Assembly (NCBI GenBank): GCA_022567305.1
Contig: JADFHF010000012.1
Span: 1-64,000, forward strand
From: Bacteroidota bacterium
GTDB taxonomy: Bacteria > Bacteroidota > Rhodothermia > Rhodothermales > UBA10348
DNA length: 64,000 bases
Reading direction: 5' to 3'
Below are positions 1 through 8,040 of this stretch, in pieces; within the stretch, counting starts at the first letter, position 1, and each line of letters starts with the position of its first letter. Under the pieces are notes generated by a model. That model did no database searches and was not told the origin of the DNA. It saw only the letters and a list, made by a program, of their open reading frames with translations. A program made the position numbers and the translations under genes.

Positions 1-328
1 GAATCGAAGCAAATTTTGTTGTTTTAATATGCGCTCCAGCCCAACTCGTTAGCCTTTCACTAATTTGCTTTGTTATTCCGTAGAGAGTTGAAGGATCAAC
101 AGCCTTATCAGTACTTATATTCAAAAATTTTTCTGGTTTATTTATCATGCACATTTTAATCATATTTACAGTTCCATTGATGTTAGTTTCAATGGTTTCA
201 ATTGGATTAAATTCTGAAATTTCAATATTTTTAATCGCAGCAAGATGAATTATCAAATCTACTCCAAAAGATGCCATTTCTAATCTTTCTTTTATAATAG
301 CAGCATTTTTTTTGTATTTATTTTGCAT
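1..328 (-). pseudogene. Truncated SDR polysaccharide-biosynthesis dehydratase/epimerase (Polysacc_synt_2 type), cut at both ends
   Basis: The minus strand is open from an ATG at 328 to the window edge. It translates to the middle of an extended SDR of the PseB/FlaA1/CapD class (UDP-sugar 4,6-dehydratase or epimerase for surface polysaccharide). Visible marks are HLAAIKNIEISEFNP, the DKAVDP stretch and the catalytic YGITK (YxxxK). The N-terminal Rossmann half with the GxxGxxG motif is missing. A TAA lies in frame two codons before the ATG, so the gene is cut at about 328-340. The stretch is strongly AT-rich, unlike everything to its right, which suggests recent transfer. It may continue past the left edge, so the C-terminal state is unknown. 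The family call is firm; the pseudogene status is inferred from the lost N-terminus. Confidence 0.8.
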
Positions 329-339
329 GATTTAGATAA

Positions 340-855
340 ATGGGAGGCTCAGGTTCAACACGTTGGCAGAATTATGAAAGGCGGTTGGCTGTTGAGGATT
401 GCCTCTGCGTGTCAACAACTGACCTGTTCCGTTATCCTCTTCCCACTGATAGGCTGGGTCAGATTGATTGGACAATTCGGCGGACGGGAGGAATCCTCGC
501 CTTCATGTTTTATCAGCTTGATGCGACTGACCTGAACGACCAGAGAATATGGACCAGCGTCAACAGGAATTTTGATGGAGTGATGAAGTCAGAGGAGCAG
601 TGGGTTGGACTCGAGTGGACCGAGTGTAATAGGCATGGAGGCGTGAGGTGGTGGTTTACGTGTCCGTCGCCTTACGGGAGTTGCGGAAATAGAAGGTGTC
701 GGAAGCTGTATCTCACGCCGAATGGATTGCTGCTGTCGTGCCGGGAATGTCATAATTTGACGTACGCGAGTTGTCAGGATTCCCACAGAAACGACTGGCT
801 CCAGCGCATGATCAAGAACAGGTCAGTTGGCCAACATTCAACAATCGTTGAATAG
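340..855 (+). CDS. Mobile-element-associated hypothetical protein with zinc-type cysteines
   Basis: This 171-residue protein begins MGGSGSTRWQNYERRLAVED. It resembles a widespread family of unknown function found on phages and integrative elements (MGGxGSGRW start, VEDCL, then a beta-rich middle). The C-terminal part carries cysteines spaced as in a zinc ribbon (CPSPYGSCGNRRC, then CRECHNLTYAS). Its start lies only about 11 bases from the head of the truncated SDR gene on the other strand, too little for two natural promoters, so the segment boundary probably lies there. The usual basic C-terminal tail looks shortened. The function is unknown. The family resemblance is from memory of the motif pattern. 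Confidence 0.65.
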   Translation: MGGSGSTRWQNYERRLAVEDCLCVSTTDLFRYPLPTDRLGQIDWTIRRTGGILAFMFYQLDATDLNDQRIWTSVNRNFDGVMKSEEQWVGLEWTECNRHGGVRWWFTCPSPYGSCGNRRCRKLYLTPNGLLLSCRECHNLTYASCQDSHRNDWLQRMIKNRSVGQHSTIVE

Positions 856-1016
856 AAGGGAAATTGGGAGGTTGGAAATTTGAGTTTCCGAATTCCATAC
901 CATCTCGTGTCCTCAGTTTCTAGCGATGTGCCTTGAGGTGCCTATTCCTCCCATCAGATTACCCATCCAGAAGCCGAAGGAAGCAAGGGGTGTTCTGTTG
1001 AAAATGTTGAAGCGAT

Positions 1017-1481
1017 CTAATTTGTCTGCTGTAGTTGCCCGATGCGCTCCCAACCTGGTTGGGAGTTAAGTACTACAGTGATCGAAATCATATCGCCTGA
1101 ATTTGAGGCGGAGAGGGGACGCCGAAGATTTGCCTCTACCTGGTCGGGACTGATCTTATATAGACCTCCAGTTATGGCGTCAACAGCTAATCCAATGAGG
1201 CCGCCGAACACAATATTACCCCATACCCAACCGCTCGTTTTTCGTCCAAGACCAATCTCGTACGGTTCGTATCCCTCTAGCTCGATTCGGATCATGTGTT
1301 TGTCCTTCCTCTTAAGATCTGCCACCACAGGAGTCGTGCCATATGTCTGACCATCAATTGTGATCGTAGCACCTGTAGGTTGACTAGAAATGCTCACATC
1401 CTGGGTTGTGCCGTGCATTATAGTGGCACATCCGGCGATCACAAAAGCGAGTATTAAAAGGGCGTAAGTAGCTGATTTCAT
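1017..1481 (-). CDS. PEGA-domain lipoprotein
   Basis: The start at 1481 is chosen over an upstream ATG at 1520 because it gives a clean lipoprotein signal peptide (MKSATYALLILAFVIAGC, lipobox VIAGC) and has an AGGAAG Shine-Dalgarno about 8 bases upstream. The mature protein holds a PEGA domain (ISSQPTGATITIDGQ...GTTP), a beta-sandwich common in surface lipoproteins. A glycine-rich hydrophobic stretch follows (GNIVFGGLIGLAVDAITGGLY). About 155 residues. It is probably anchored in the outer membrane or periplasm. It sits inside the mobile region and is likely cargo. Its role is unknown. Confidence 0.8.
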   Translation of the reverse strand: MKSATYALLILAFVIAGCATIMHGTTQDVSISSQPTGATITIDGQTYGTTPVVADLKRKDKHMIRIELEGYEPYEIGLGRKTSGWVWGNIVFGGLIGLAVDAITGGLYKISPDQVEANLRRPLSASNSGDMISITVVLNSQPGWERIGQLQQTN

Positions 1482-1514
1482 AATGTCTTCCTGTATAGTC
1501 GTGCAGCATGAAAG

Positions 1515-1549
1515 ATGCAATACGCAGTACTACAATGCAATACGCAGTA
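1515..1549. repeat. Two 15-bp direct repeats, period 20, upstream of the PEGA lipoprotein
   Basis: ATGCAATACGCAGTA occurs at 1515-1529 and again at 1535-1549. The 20-bp period equals about two helical turns, so a protein could bind both on one face. They lie just upstream of the lipoprotein start at 1481 and could be operator or activator sites, or part of the origin-like region to the right. Confidence 0.7.
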
Positions 1550-1608
1550 ATACTACCGTCATTCTTGATACAGATCATTCCCGACCCAAATCGTGAGTAT
1601 CAAAGGGA

Positions 1609-1795
1609 TGACGCAAATGACGCAATGATTTTTGTGATTCCGTCGCTGAATATCTACCTAGTTGGCCTATTCAGGCCACTTTTCTGGATTGATGACGCAA
1701 TGACGGAATTCTTTCTATAAAAAAATAAATAGATATAAAGAGTAGTAGAGAGAAAAAGAATGACCAGAAAATTGCGTCATTGCGTCATTCCGTCA
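1609..1795. repeat. Seven TGACG(C/G)AA octamers around an AT-rich tract: candidate iteron origin
   Basis: Direct copies lie at 1609-1616, 1618-1625, 1693-1700 and 1701-1708. Inverted copies (TTGCGTCA, TTGCGTCA, TTCCGTCA) lie at 1772-1779, 1780-1787 and 1788-1795. Between the two inner groups is a strongly A/T-rich stretch (about 1709-1770). The region ends ten bases from the stop of a D5-like replication ATPase. Iterons flanking an AT-rich unwinding element beside a replication gene is a known layout for plasmid and phage-satellite origins; the assignment here is inference. Confidence 0.5.
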
Positions 1796-1804
1796 CCCCA
1801 CTGT

Positions 1805-3301
1805 TCAGGTAGTCGTTGATGTCGCTGACATGCCGAGTTTCGTTTTCGAACTCATGGGCGACTGAGTATTTGCAGTTGCCTGAATCTCTCGAATAAACAC
1901 CACACGGGCGTTCTTCGACCTCAACGAGTCAATCTGAACAACCTCAATCCCGTGAATACTTCGTAGCATCGGATTAAGGTGTTTCAGCTTGTTCATAAGC
2001 CAATTCGCCGTCGCCGGTACGGCTTGCCGTTTAGGATTCGGATCGGTATCCAGTAGATGTAGCTTTTTTAACAGCTCGGTAGGCGATCCGGTGAAGATGA
2101 TCCCATCCTTTCGCTGACGGCCCTCGATAAACTGAATCAAAACGCCAGCCAGGGGATCCAATTCAAGCTGCTGGGCCTCAGCGAGCAAAAGATTTCGCTG
2201 ATAGACCTTGATAAATGCGCCTTTAGGCCAAGGGAGACCCGGTTCGCATGCAATTACGAATCTGGAATAATCGGCCATTCTCGGAAGATTGGTCGTTTCG
2301 ACTGAACCCATTCGCGATAAGCCGATACTTGCGGCACTGAGTATTCCTCCTAGAACTCGGGGCAGGACTTTTTCCAGCTCAACAGCCATTTCCGACTCGG
2401 TTTTTCGACTTTTTAGTCTTGGAAGATGGATAATAATGCTCCGGCTAAGTAGATCGGGACGCCGTGCAATTTCATCGATTCCATTAAGAATGAGCGGACG
2501 TCGGGCCTTTACTATGTATTCATCGGCATCCGTGTAAAGTTCACGAGTCGCAAATCCGACGCCGGTCGACAGCGTACAGAGCACGTCCGACATCGTGTTT
2601 GACAATCCAGACAGATTGTCGAAGGGAAGAATGTGGTTATGCTGCGCCGCAATCATAAGGTTGTGAGCACCACCAGGAAGGCGACGTACTCCCTCGGTTG
2701 CTGGATCGATAACCGATCTCAGTACCTTCGCAGTAGAGGATTTTCCACTATCCTGCTCGCCCTGGAGAACGAGAATGGGATATCCGCCCTCGGGTAGAAG
2801 AGTGCCAATTAACCAGGCGACGACAAGTGTCCAATCATCTTCTGAGCCGACGTTAATGAGCGGTCTTAGTAATTCAATGCTATTGGCATCACCCTTGAAC
2901 CTCTGCGGCAGCGGTAGTGCTTTCTGATTCGACCCTCGGACGAACGGAACAGGGGATTGATCAAGAATATCCCAGCCCTGCTTGTTCACAACGGCAACTC
3001 GTCCAGACGGATCACCAAGATCCAGAAAGAGCTTTTTATCGTGGTAGGCTATGCGAACAAATACGTCGTGGATATTACCGCCAAAAAGCGCCTCACCCTT
3101 GGCAGCTTGCATAGCTGCTTTTAGGTCATCAGGCTTGATGGTAGCATTGTGCTGCTGATAGTATTCGCGTTGGATCAGCTGTTCGAACCGTTTACTTCCA
3201 ATGGCAAACGTGAGAATGCCGGATTTCAGCTTGCATGTAGCATATGGATGTCCGTCGGGAGTAGAGAACAGCTTCAGGCCGGGGAGAAGCTGTCTAATCA
3301 T
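1805..3301 (-). CDS. D5-like mobile-element replication ATPase
   Basis: This 498-residue protein has a P-loop GEQDSGKSSTAK at about residues 180-191, followed by LPFDNLSGL and the sensor/arginine-finger stretch LILNGIDEIARRPDLLSRS. That arrangement is typical of the D5/SF3-type helicase-primase ATPases of phages, satellites and integrative elements. The N-terminal 130 residues look like an accessory region. No complete TOPRIM or AEP primase motif is visible, so it may be the helicase half only. Its start overlaps the end of the preceding small gene by 8 bases, implying translational coupling. The octamer-rich region lies just past its stop codon. Expected job: replication of the excised element. 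Confidence 0.75.
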   Translation of the reverse strand: MIRQLLPGLKLFSTPDGHPYATCKLKSGILTFAIGSKRFEQLIQREYYQQHNATIKPDDLKAAMQAAKGEALFGGNIHDVFVRIAYHDKKLFLDLGDPSGRVAVVNKQGWDILDQSPVPFVRGSNQKALPLPQRFKGDANSIELLRPLINVGSEDDWTLVVAWLIGTLLPEGGYPILVLQGEQDSGKSSTAKVLRSVIDPATEGVRRLPGGAHNLMIAAQHNHILPFDNLSGLSNTMSDVLCTLSTGVGFATRELYTDADEYIVKARRPLILNGIDEIARRPDLLSRSIIIHLPRLKSRKTESEMAVELEKVLPRVLGGILSAASIGLSRMGSVETTNLPRMADYSRFVIACEPGLPWPKGAFIKVYQRNLLLAEAQQLELDPLAGVLIQFIEGRQRKDGIIFTGSPTELLKKLHLLDTDPNPKRQAVPATANWLMNKLKHLNPMLRSIHGIEVVQIDSLRSKNARVVFIREIQATANTQSPMSSKTKLGMSATSTTT

Positions 3302-3620
3302 TGTTTGTCGCCGTTTTTCGAAATGGTGAATAGGTTTTCAACCAGTGAAGGATGGGACCGTCTTGATGAAGAAGATCCGGTAACGATTCTCCGAGCTGAC
3401 GTAATTCCGACTGTCGCTCATATAGGGATAAACTGAAGTCTGAAAACGATAACCAGCGCGATAGTGGTTCACGTTTGCAGGTGTAGAGTTGTACGTGGAG
3501 GTCATCGCCGTATCTAGCCGTGACTCTATATTTACCGCCGCTCATCCTTCCAATATGGGCATAATTGACCCCGATATTTCCGGGATCGAAACATAGATCT
3601 GTATTATATTCTGGTGTCAT
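3294..3620 (-). CDS. Small mobile-element protein of unknown function
   Basis: This 108-residue protein starts MTPEYNTDLCFDPGNIG. I recognise no family. It overlaps the start of the D5-like ATPase gene by 8 bases on the same strand, and in many integrative elements a small protein is coupled to the replication ATPase this way, so a replication accessory role is possible. Composition is ordinary, with no signal peptide or membrane segment. The Shine-Dalgarno is weak. Confidence 0.5.
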   Translation of the reverse strand: MTPEYNTDLCFDPGNIGVNYAHIGRMSGGKYRVTARYGDDLHVQLYTCKREPLSRWLSFSDFSLSLYERQSELRQLGESLPDLLHQDGPILHWLKTYSPFRKTATNND

Positions 3621-3704
3621 TGGAGTATTTGTAATAGACAGGCCTGGACGAGCTACCGTCTGGGTTTGTCTCTTTTAATGAGGTTTTGAACTGCGTAAAT
3701 CCTA

Positions 3705-3935
3705 CTAACCAATGACTGGCTCAACAGGATTGCGCATCTGGTACTCACGGAGGTCCTTCTCTAAGAAGAACACCCTCTTCCCGCCAGGCTTGTAATGCCG
3801 AATTTGTTGGCGAGAAGTGAGTTTGTAGAGATAGCTAGTTGAGATATCCAAGTAGCGCGCTGCTTCGTTAAACGTGAGCGGTTTGGACTGTTCGGTAGAC
3901 AAAATTGAGTCACCGAAGTGTCGTCGTTGCGGCAT
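3705..3935 (-). CDS. Excisionase-type helix-turn-helix DNA-binding protein (HTH_17)
   Basis: The C-terminal half matches the MerR-like excisionase fold: LTFNEAARYLDISTSYLYKL (helix-turn-helix), then the wing PGGKRVFFLEKDLREYQM. Such proteins (Xis, AlpA-like) direct excision or regulate element genes. The ATG at 3935 gives 76 residues, close to the family size. A TTG at 4058 that overlaps the upstream gene's TGA would add 41 residues of unremarkable sequence and cannot be excluded. It sits in the same-strand cluster with the replication ATPase. No integrase is present next to it. Confidence 0.7.
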   Translation of the reverse strand: MPQRRHFGDSILSTEQSKPLTFNEAARYLDISTSYLYKLTSRQQIRHYKPGGKRVFFLEKDLREYQMRNPVEPVIG

Positions 3936-4054
3936 GACTTGCACCGTGGATTGATTTTTGTCGATTTCAGGTGCAAAGATGGGAAGAGAAGTGCAGCCGC
4001 GATATAAGACAGAACTGTACCGGTACAGTGTTTGAAACCAATCGAAATCTCTGA

Positions 4055-4615
4055 TCAATCGTCGCCTGAACCGATCTCGTTTAACTGATCCAATAGGGAT
4101 TCGATGTCAGAGGCGCCGTGGGGTTTTCCCTCACGATTACTGAGATATTGAATTTTTTGATTGGAGAGCTGTTTTCTATCGAATGCCGAGCCGGTCTTCT
4201 TGACAAACATTTTAGAAATCTTCGACCAGATCTTATCCCCATCCCAAGTCTCAGATATTAATCCTCGCGCGAGGAGTTCTTCGAATAAGAATGCAAGCTG
4301 CCGTTCACTGCCTTGCCATTTAATCGGCTCGAATTCAGCAGTGCTCGTTACTGCACTTCTCGGGATCGACTCCCGAATTGCAAGCAGACCCAGCTGGCCG
4401 TCAATAAATTCGGCTAGCTCATTAGCGTGGTTCTCCAATCCACCTAGTCCCCATCCCTTCCGTGGATTTTTCCGGCACCAGTCGACTAACGCGACTCTTA
4501 CGGTATTCAGGAACTCTCGTTTTCTTTTGACATCGACAATTTGATTAAGACTATCTCTGACACTTTTGATATCAGGAATGGTTGTCCAATCAGTTACAAT
4601 ATGGCCGCCGCTCAT
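4055..4615 (-). CDS. Mobile-element hypothetical protein, faintly RteC-like
   Basis: This 186-residue soluble protein has a tryptophan-rich middle (VALVDWCRKNPRKGWGLGG). Its C-terminal stretch (KWQGSERQLAFLFEELLARG ... IWSKISKMFVKKTG ... RKQLSNQKIQYLSN) recalls the C-terminal region of RteC-like regulators and related Bacteroidota element proteins. I am not sure of that resemblance. It is the first gene of the minus-strand cluster that runs through the HTH protein to the replication ATPase. The Shine-Dalgarno is weak. Confidence 0.5.
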   Translation of the reverse strand: MSGGHIVTDWTTIPDIKSVRDSLNQIVDVKRKREFLNTVRVALVDWCRKNPRKGWGLGGLENHANELAEFIDGQLGLLAIRESIPRSAVTSTAEFEPIKWQGSERQLAFLFEELLARGLISETWDGDKIWSKISKMFVKKTGSAFDRKQLSNQKIQYLSNREGKPHGASDIESLLDQLNEIGSGDD

Positions 4616-4677
4616 TTTTATCTCGTCTGTTCGTGGCAGTGATCACCTGCAATGAATAGAATAAAAGAGCAAACATC

Positions 4678-4762
4678 GTCCCAGGTTTCATCGTACAATC
4701 ACCAAGTTCAGTAACCACTAACCTGGGACATCTGACATCGATGGGGTACATAATGGGGTACA
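4678..4762. repeat. 10-bp inverted repeat plus 10-bp direct repeat beside tRNA-Met; possible recombinase arm sites
   Basis: GTCCCAGGTT at 4678-4687 is mirrored by AACCTGGGAC at 4720-4729. Just beyond it, ATGGGGTACA occurs at 4741-4750 and 4753-4762 (period 12). They lie between the last element gene (start 4615) and the 3' end of the tRNA (4822), where an integrase or excisionase would bind the attachment region. A role as promoter or operator for the cluster is the alternative. Confidence 0.4.
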
Positions 4763-4821
4763 CACTCTGCGCTTCTCCCAACAAAAAACCCGCCTTGGAT
4801 CACTCCAAAACGAGCCTAGCG

Positions 4822-4895
4822 TGGCGAGAGGCAGGATTGAACTGCCGACCTTCGGGTTATGAATCCGACGCTCTAACCTTCTGAGCTACCTCGCC
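4822..4895 (-). tRNA. tRNA-Met (CAU)
   Basis: The minus strand folds as a cloverleaf. The acceptor GGCGAGG pairs with TCTCGCC (one G-T), the D-arm contains GCTCAG...GAGC, and the anticodon loop is TTCATAA with CAT. The T-arm is GGCAG-TTCAATC-CTGCC, with discriminator A and no encoded CCA. The anticodon stem has one inner A-C mismatch. Loop and arms fit elongator methionine tRNA; a tRNA-Ile2 with a modified CAU cannot be excluded from sequence alone. The mobile region abuts its 3' end. Confidence 0.9.
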
Positions 4896-5053
4896 ATTTC
4901 GGATGACCGGCATATTAGCGGAACGGGAAGCGTCCTTGCCCCCCTCTCGCAATGACGGCTGTCACAACGGTGACAGGGCCTCGAAAATACACCAGGGTTG
5001 ATTCTTTTCAAACGCACGGGATCAGCCGAGGTTTGATCGTCGTCTCAAGAAGC

Positions 5054-6226
5054 ATGGGTAATGCACTTCTAATCGGGCAAGAGCGAATTGCGGAAACACT
5101 CAGTGCCTCGGTCGCGGCCAACCGAGTTGCGCACGCCTATCTTTTTTATGGTCCGGAAGGATCAGGAAAGAAAGCGGCCTCACTCCAACTAGCCGCTGCG
5201 CTCCTCTGCGAACATCCTGCGGAAGGCGTGGCATGCGATACCTGCAATACGTGCTCCCGGGTCTTCAGCGTCGGTCATCCGGATGTCCATCTGATGATGC
5301 CGTACCCCAAGGATACTGGTATTGAGGCCGTCAGGGAGAGGCTCCGTCTTCTGGCCGAAAACCCGTATGCCGTCGTAGATTTTGAGAGAAGACCCTCTCT
5401 CGACTCCATGGAAGCGGTTTCCAACAAGCAGGTCGTGTACGTCCGGGACCGAATTGCCCAGGACCTCCGACGTGAAATGAGCCTTTCCTCGGTCGAGGGT
5501 GGATTCCGGATCGCGATTATCACTGATGCGGATCGAATGAGAGTCGAGGCGGCCAACGCGTTCCTCAAGCTCCTGGAAGAACCGGGAGATCGTACCGTGT
5601 TTATTCTGACGAGTGATCGTCCGGATCGAATGCTATCAACCATCCGATCACGCTGTCAACTGATTCGATTTTCAAGGCTTTCGGACGAAGAGATTTCTTC
5701 GGCTCTGTTCGAGCGCATTCAGCTCGATGAATCGGTCTCTAGGACGGTGGCCAGAATGGCCGACGGATCATTTAGTCGGGCTCTGGACCTGGCATCGTCC
5801 GATGAATTGTTCAGCTTGCGAACACTCGTTATAGAGTATTTCCGGGCCTCCTATAAATCAGACAGTGAACAGGTAACCAATTACGCCGAACGCCTGAACA
5901 GGATGGGGCGCGAGACGCTCAAGTTTTTTCTCCAACTCATGCTCAGCTGGCTTCGAGACCTCCTTCTCTACAAAATCGTCGGTGATGAAGCGCCAATCGT
6001 CAACCTGGATCAGACGGTGGAAATCGAGCGTTTTTGTAAAAACCTGCCCACTGCTCGATTGGAATCCATGGTCGAACTCGTTGAGGAGGCTTCGATTCTT
6101 GTCGAGAGGAATATGAACCTGCGGCTTACGTTTATTGTCCTTGCACAGACGCTCGGACAAGCAATGAAGGGTGAGGTCGTAAATGGACTGGTGGCTTCAC
6201 TCAGCGATGAGCCGTTGCTCGTCTAG
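5054..6226 (+). CDS. holB: DNA polymerase III subunit delta'
   Basis: This is the clamp-loader subunit that opens the beta clamp with tau/gamma and delta. The start at 5054 (MGNALLIGQERI, 390 residues) is chosen because the family begins with this IGQ region; an ATG at 4952 would add 34 atypical residues. A Walker-A-like GPEGSGKK is at residues 33-40. A four-cysteine zinc module follows at residues 52, 61, 64 and 67, then FLKLLEEP and the SRC motif in STIRSRCQLI. The C-terminal collar domain follows. Its stop overlaps the stop of the convergent GroES-like gene inside a CTAG. Confidence 0.9.
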   Translation: MGNALLIGQERIAETLSASVAANRVAHAYLFYGPEGSGKKAASLQLAAALLCEHPAEGVACDTCNTCSRVFSVGHPDVHLMMPYPKDTGIEAVRERLRLLAENPYAVVDFERRPSLDSMEAVSNKQVVYVRDRIAQDLRREMSLSSVEGGFRIAIITDADRMRVEAANAFLKLLEEPGDRTVFILTSDRPDRMLSTIRSRCQLIRFSRLSDEEISSALFERIQLDESVSRTVARMADGSFSRALDLASSDELFSLRTLVIEYFRASYKSDSEQVTNYAERLNRMGRETLKFFLQLMLSWLRDLLLYKIVGDEAPIVNLDQTVEIERFCKNLPTARLESMVELVEEASILVERNMNLRLTFIVLAQTLGQAMKGEVVNGLVASLSDEPLLV

Positions 6227-6627
6227 TCGTTTTTGCCCTCTTCCTGGTCGACATCGCTTAGGTTGTCCAGGATGTCGTCAGCATCTTCTCGGAGCAGCGC
6301 AAGAATAGCTGAATGTGGGACGATCAGATAGTCCTGTTTCTGATACGTAATTTCGATCGCATCCTTTTTGAGGAAATAGGCGTTGTCTCCGGGTCTCGCT
6401 TGAAGCGGCAAGTAGCGGATGGCATCGCCCGACGGTTTCCATGAATCGTCTTCCGAAAATTCCGGGTTCGGAACGATGTATCCGGGGCCGACGCTTACAA
6501 CCCTCCCGCTTTGAACTTTTTCGCGCTCCGCAACGGTGGCTGGAAGCACGAGTCCTGCCGGCGTCTGTCGCTCGCCATCATGAGGTGAGATCAATACACG
6601 ATCTCCTACGATAATTAATTCGCTCAT
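6223..6627 (-). CDS. GroES-like co-chaperonin (Cpn10 family) with acidic tail
   Basis: This 134-residue protein has the Cpn10 fold: VGDRVLISPHDGERQTPAGL near the start, SGRVVSVGPGY in the middle and FLKKDAIEITYQKQDYLIV toward the end. It is longer than classical GroES (about 97) because of an insertion at about residues 50-70 and an acidic C-terminal tail (DADDILDNLSDVDQEEG). It may be a second, divergent co-chaperonin rather than the housekeeping GroES, since no groEL is adjacent. The stop codon overlaps that of holB on the opposite strand. Confidence 0.8.
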   Translation of the reverse strand: MSELIIVGDRVLISPHDGERQTPAGLVLPATVAEREKVQSGRVVSVGPGYIVPNPEFSEDDSWKPSGDAIRYLPLQARPGDNAYFLKKDAIEITYQKQDYLIVPHSAILALLREDADDILDNLSDVDQEEGKND

Positions 6628-6660
6628 TTCCGCCTCGAATTATTCCGTTTCTCCAGCATC

Positions 6661-7893
6661 TTAATGTTTTTCAATCATGTTGCGAATCAAGTTTGCACAA
6701 CGAGCGATTCCCTGCTCTCGGCTATAATACGTTGATCTGGAAAGGGCATTCGCACTCCAAACTTTGTAATCGTCCGAATCTACCATCTCTGAACTCAATA
6801 CGGTTTCGACGTCTTCAAGATTCGACCACGAAAATTGAGGCCCGAACGCAAAACGATTCAGCTCATCTCCGAGCGGCGAGTCGCCATCGCAAATAGCGAG
6901 GACGGGTGTACCTGAGCTGACACCGGGGATGAGTTTACTGGGGATAAATGAATTGCCCACTCCTGTTCGCTCTGTTATGAGGTAATAGTCGGCTTCGAAG
7001 AGCTCTCGGGCCAGGCCGGCCTCATCGGATAACCCGTGGATCTCAATCCGCTGATCGTGCGCTCCGTGAATCCAACTCCGAAGCTCGGGAGCACGCCCGC
7101 CGTCTCCGTGAATACGAAGATGAAAATTGGCCTGGGTCGAATGAAGGTGCCGGCAGAAGGAAAGAAGATCTTGCTTTGTCCCGATGTTTCCCGAGTAGAG
7201 AAGACGAACTTCATCTGACCTCTCGCGCTCCGGTTGATCATGGAGTGCTTCAATCGATTCCGCAAGCGAGCGGTGTAACCAGTTGGGGATCAACTCGACG
7301 TGTTCAATGGAGTCTCCGATTTTCTCTAGGACTTCGACCATCGGAGCCGAAATACTACTCCATTTATCGGCTTTGGAAAAGAGACGATTCTGGAAGTGCA
7401 CCATCGTTCGAGTAAGAAATCCACTCTTCGATATTCCACCAGCCGCCGCCGCTTGGGCGGATAGATCCTGAACGTTAAGCCAAAGAGGAGCACCCGTATT
7501 TCTCTTTGCTGCCGTTGCATACGCTACGGCTCCAACGAGAGGGCAGATAACGAGAATTGCATCAAACGAATTTGAAGCCGGAAGTCGCCTACGGAGCGAC
7601 AGGTAAAAGGACGCTTCATAGATCAAACGCTGGAGCAGACTATTCGGATTTCCAGGAATGTAGATTCCGTGTCTTTCGACGGTGACACCATTTTCTACCG
7701 TAGTCCGAATTCGCCAGCCGTTGTGTCCACTCTTGTCTTTCCACTCCGGGTAATAGGAATATGCACATTTTACTGTTACCTCGAATTCTCTTTCTGACAG
7801 TCCTTCGCACAGGTCAGAAAAGAGTACGCCACCGCCAAGATCCGGACGGTAAACATTTACGATAACAAGAAGACGAGTTGGAGCTTTGGGCAC
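6661..7893 (-). CDS. GT4 family glycosyltransferase (WcaI/WbuB-like)
   Basis: This 410-residue protein has the GT-B two-domain form. The N-terminal domain begins LLVIVNVYRPDLGGG (donor/acceptor loop), and the C-terminal domain has LLYSGNIGTKQDL and SFIPSKLIPGVSSGTPVLAI, the usual nucleotide-sugar site with the E/PSKL element. It probably adds a sugar during surface polysaccharide synthesis at the cytoplasmic membrane. There are no other polysaccharide genes directly beside it. It lies 33 bases downstream of the GroES-like start on the same strand but is read toward it, so the two may be cotranscribed. Confidence 0.85.
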   Translation of the reverse strand: MPKAPTRLLVIVNVYRPDLGGGVLFSDLCEGLSEREFEVTVKCAYSYYPEWKDKSGHNGWRIRTTVENGVTVERHGIYIPGNPNSLLQRLIYEASFYLSLRRRLPASNSFDAILVICPLVGAVAYATAAKRNTGAPLWLNVQDLSAQAAAAGGISKSGFLTRTMVHFQNRLFSKADKWSSISAPMVEVLEKIGDSIEHVELIPNWLHRSLAESIEALHDQPERERSDEVRLLYSGNIGTKQDLLSFCRHLHSTQANFHLRIHGDGGRAPELRSWIHGAHDQRIEIHGLSDEAGLARELFEADYYLITERTGVGNSFIPSKLIPGVSSGTPVLAICDGDSPLGDELNRFAFGPQFSWSNLEDVETVLSSEMVDSDDYKVWSANALSRSTYYSREQGIARCANLIRNMIEKH

Positions 7894-8040
7894 AACGGGA
7901 AATAGATGTTATCAAATAGTGAGAGAAATTCTTTCAGGTTCTTTTCGTAGAACCCATTTTCTTTGTACGGTTATTCTAGCTGAAACAAAGACGGTCTTGA
8001 TCCCGCCTGGTCAGGCCAAAATAGTTATTCCATAAAAAAA

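Noticed and set aside
1508-1720. A 70-codon plus-strand frame across the octamer and direct repeats
   Set aside because: It has no Shine-Dalgarno or family motif and lies over the repeats, so it is probably chance.
4590-4784. A 64-codon minus-strand frame before the element genes, considered as an integrase piece
   Set aside because: No tyrosine recombinase motif (R...HxxR...Y) is visible, and it overlaps the start of the next gene.
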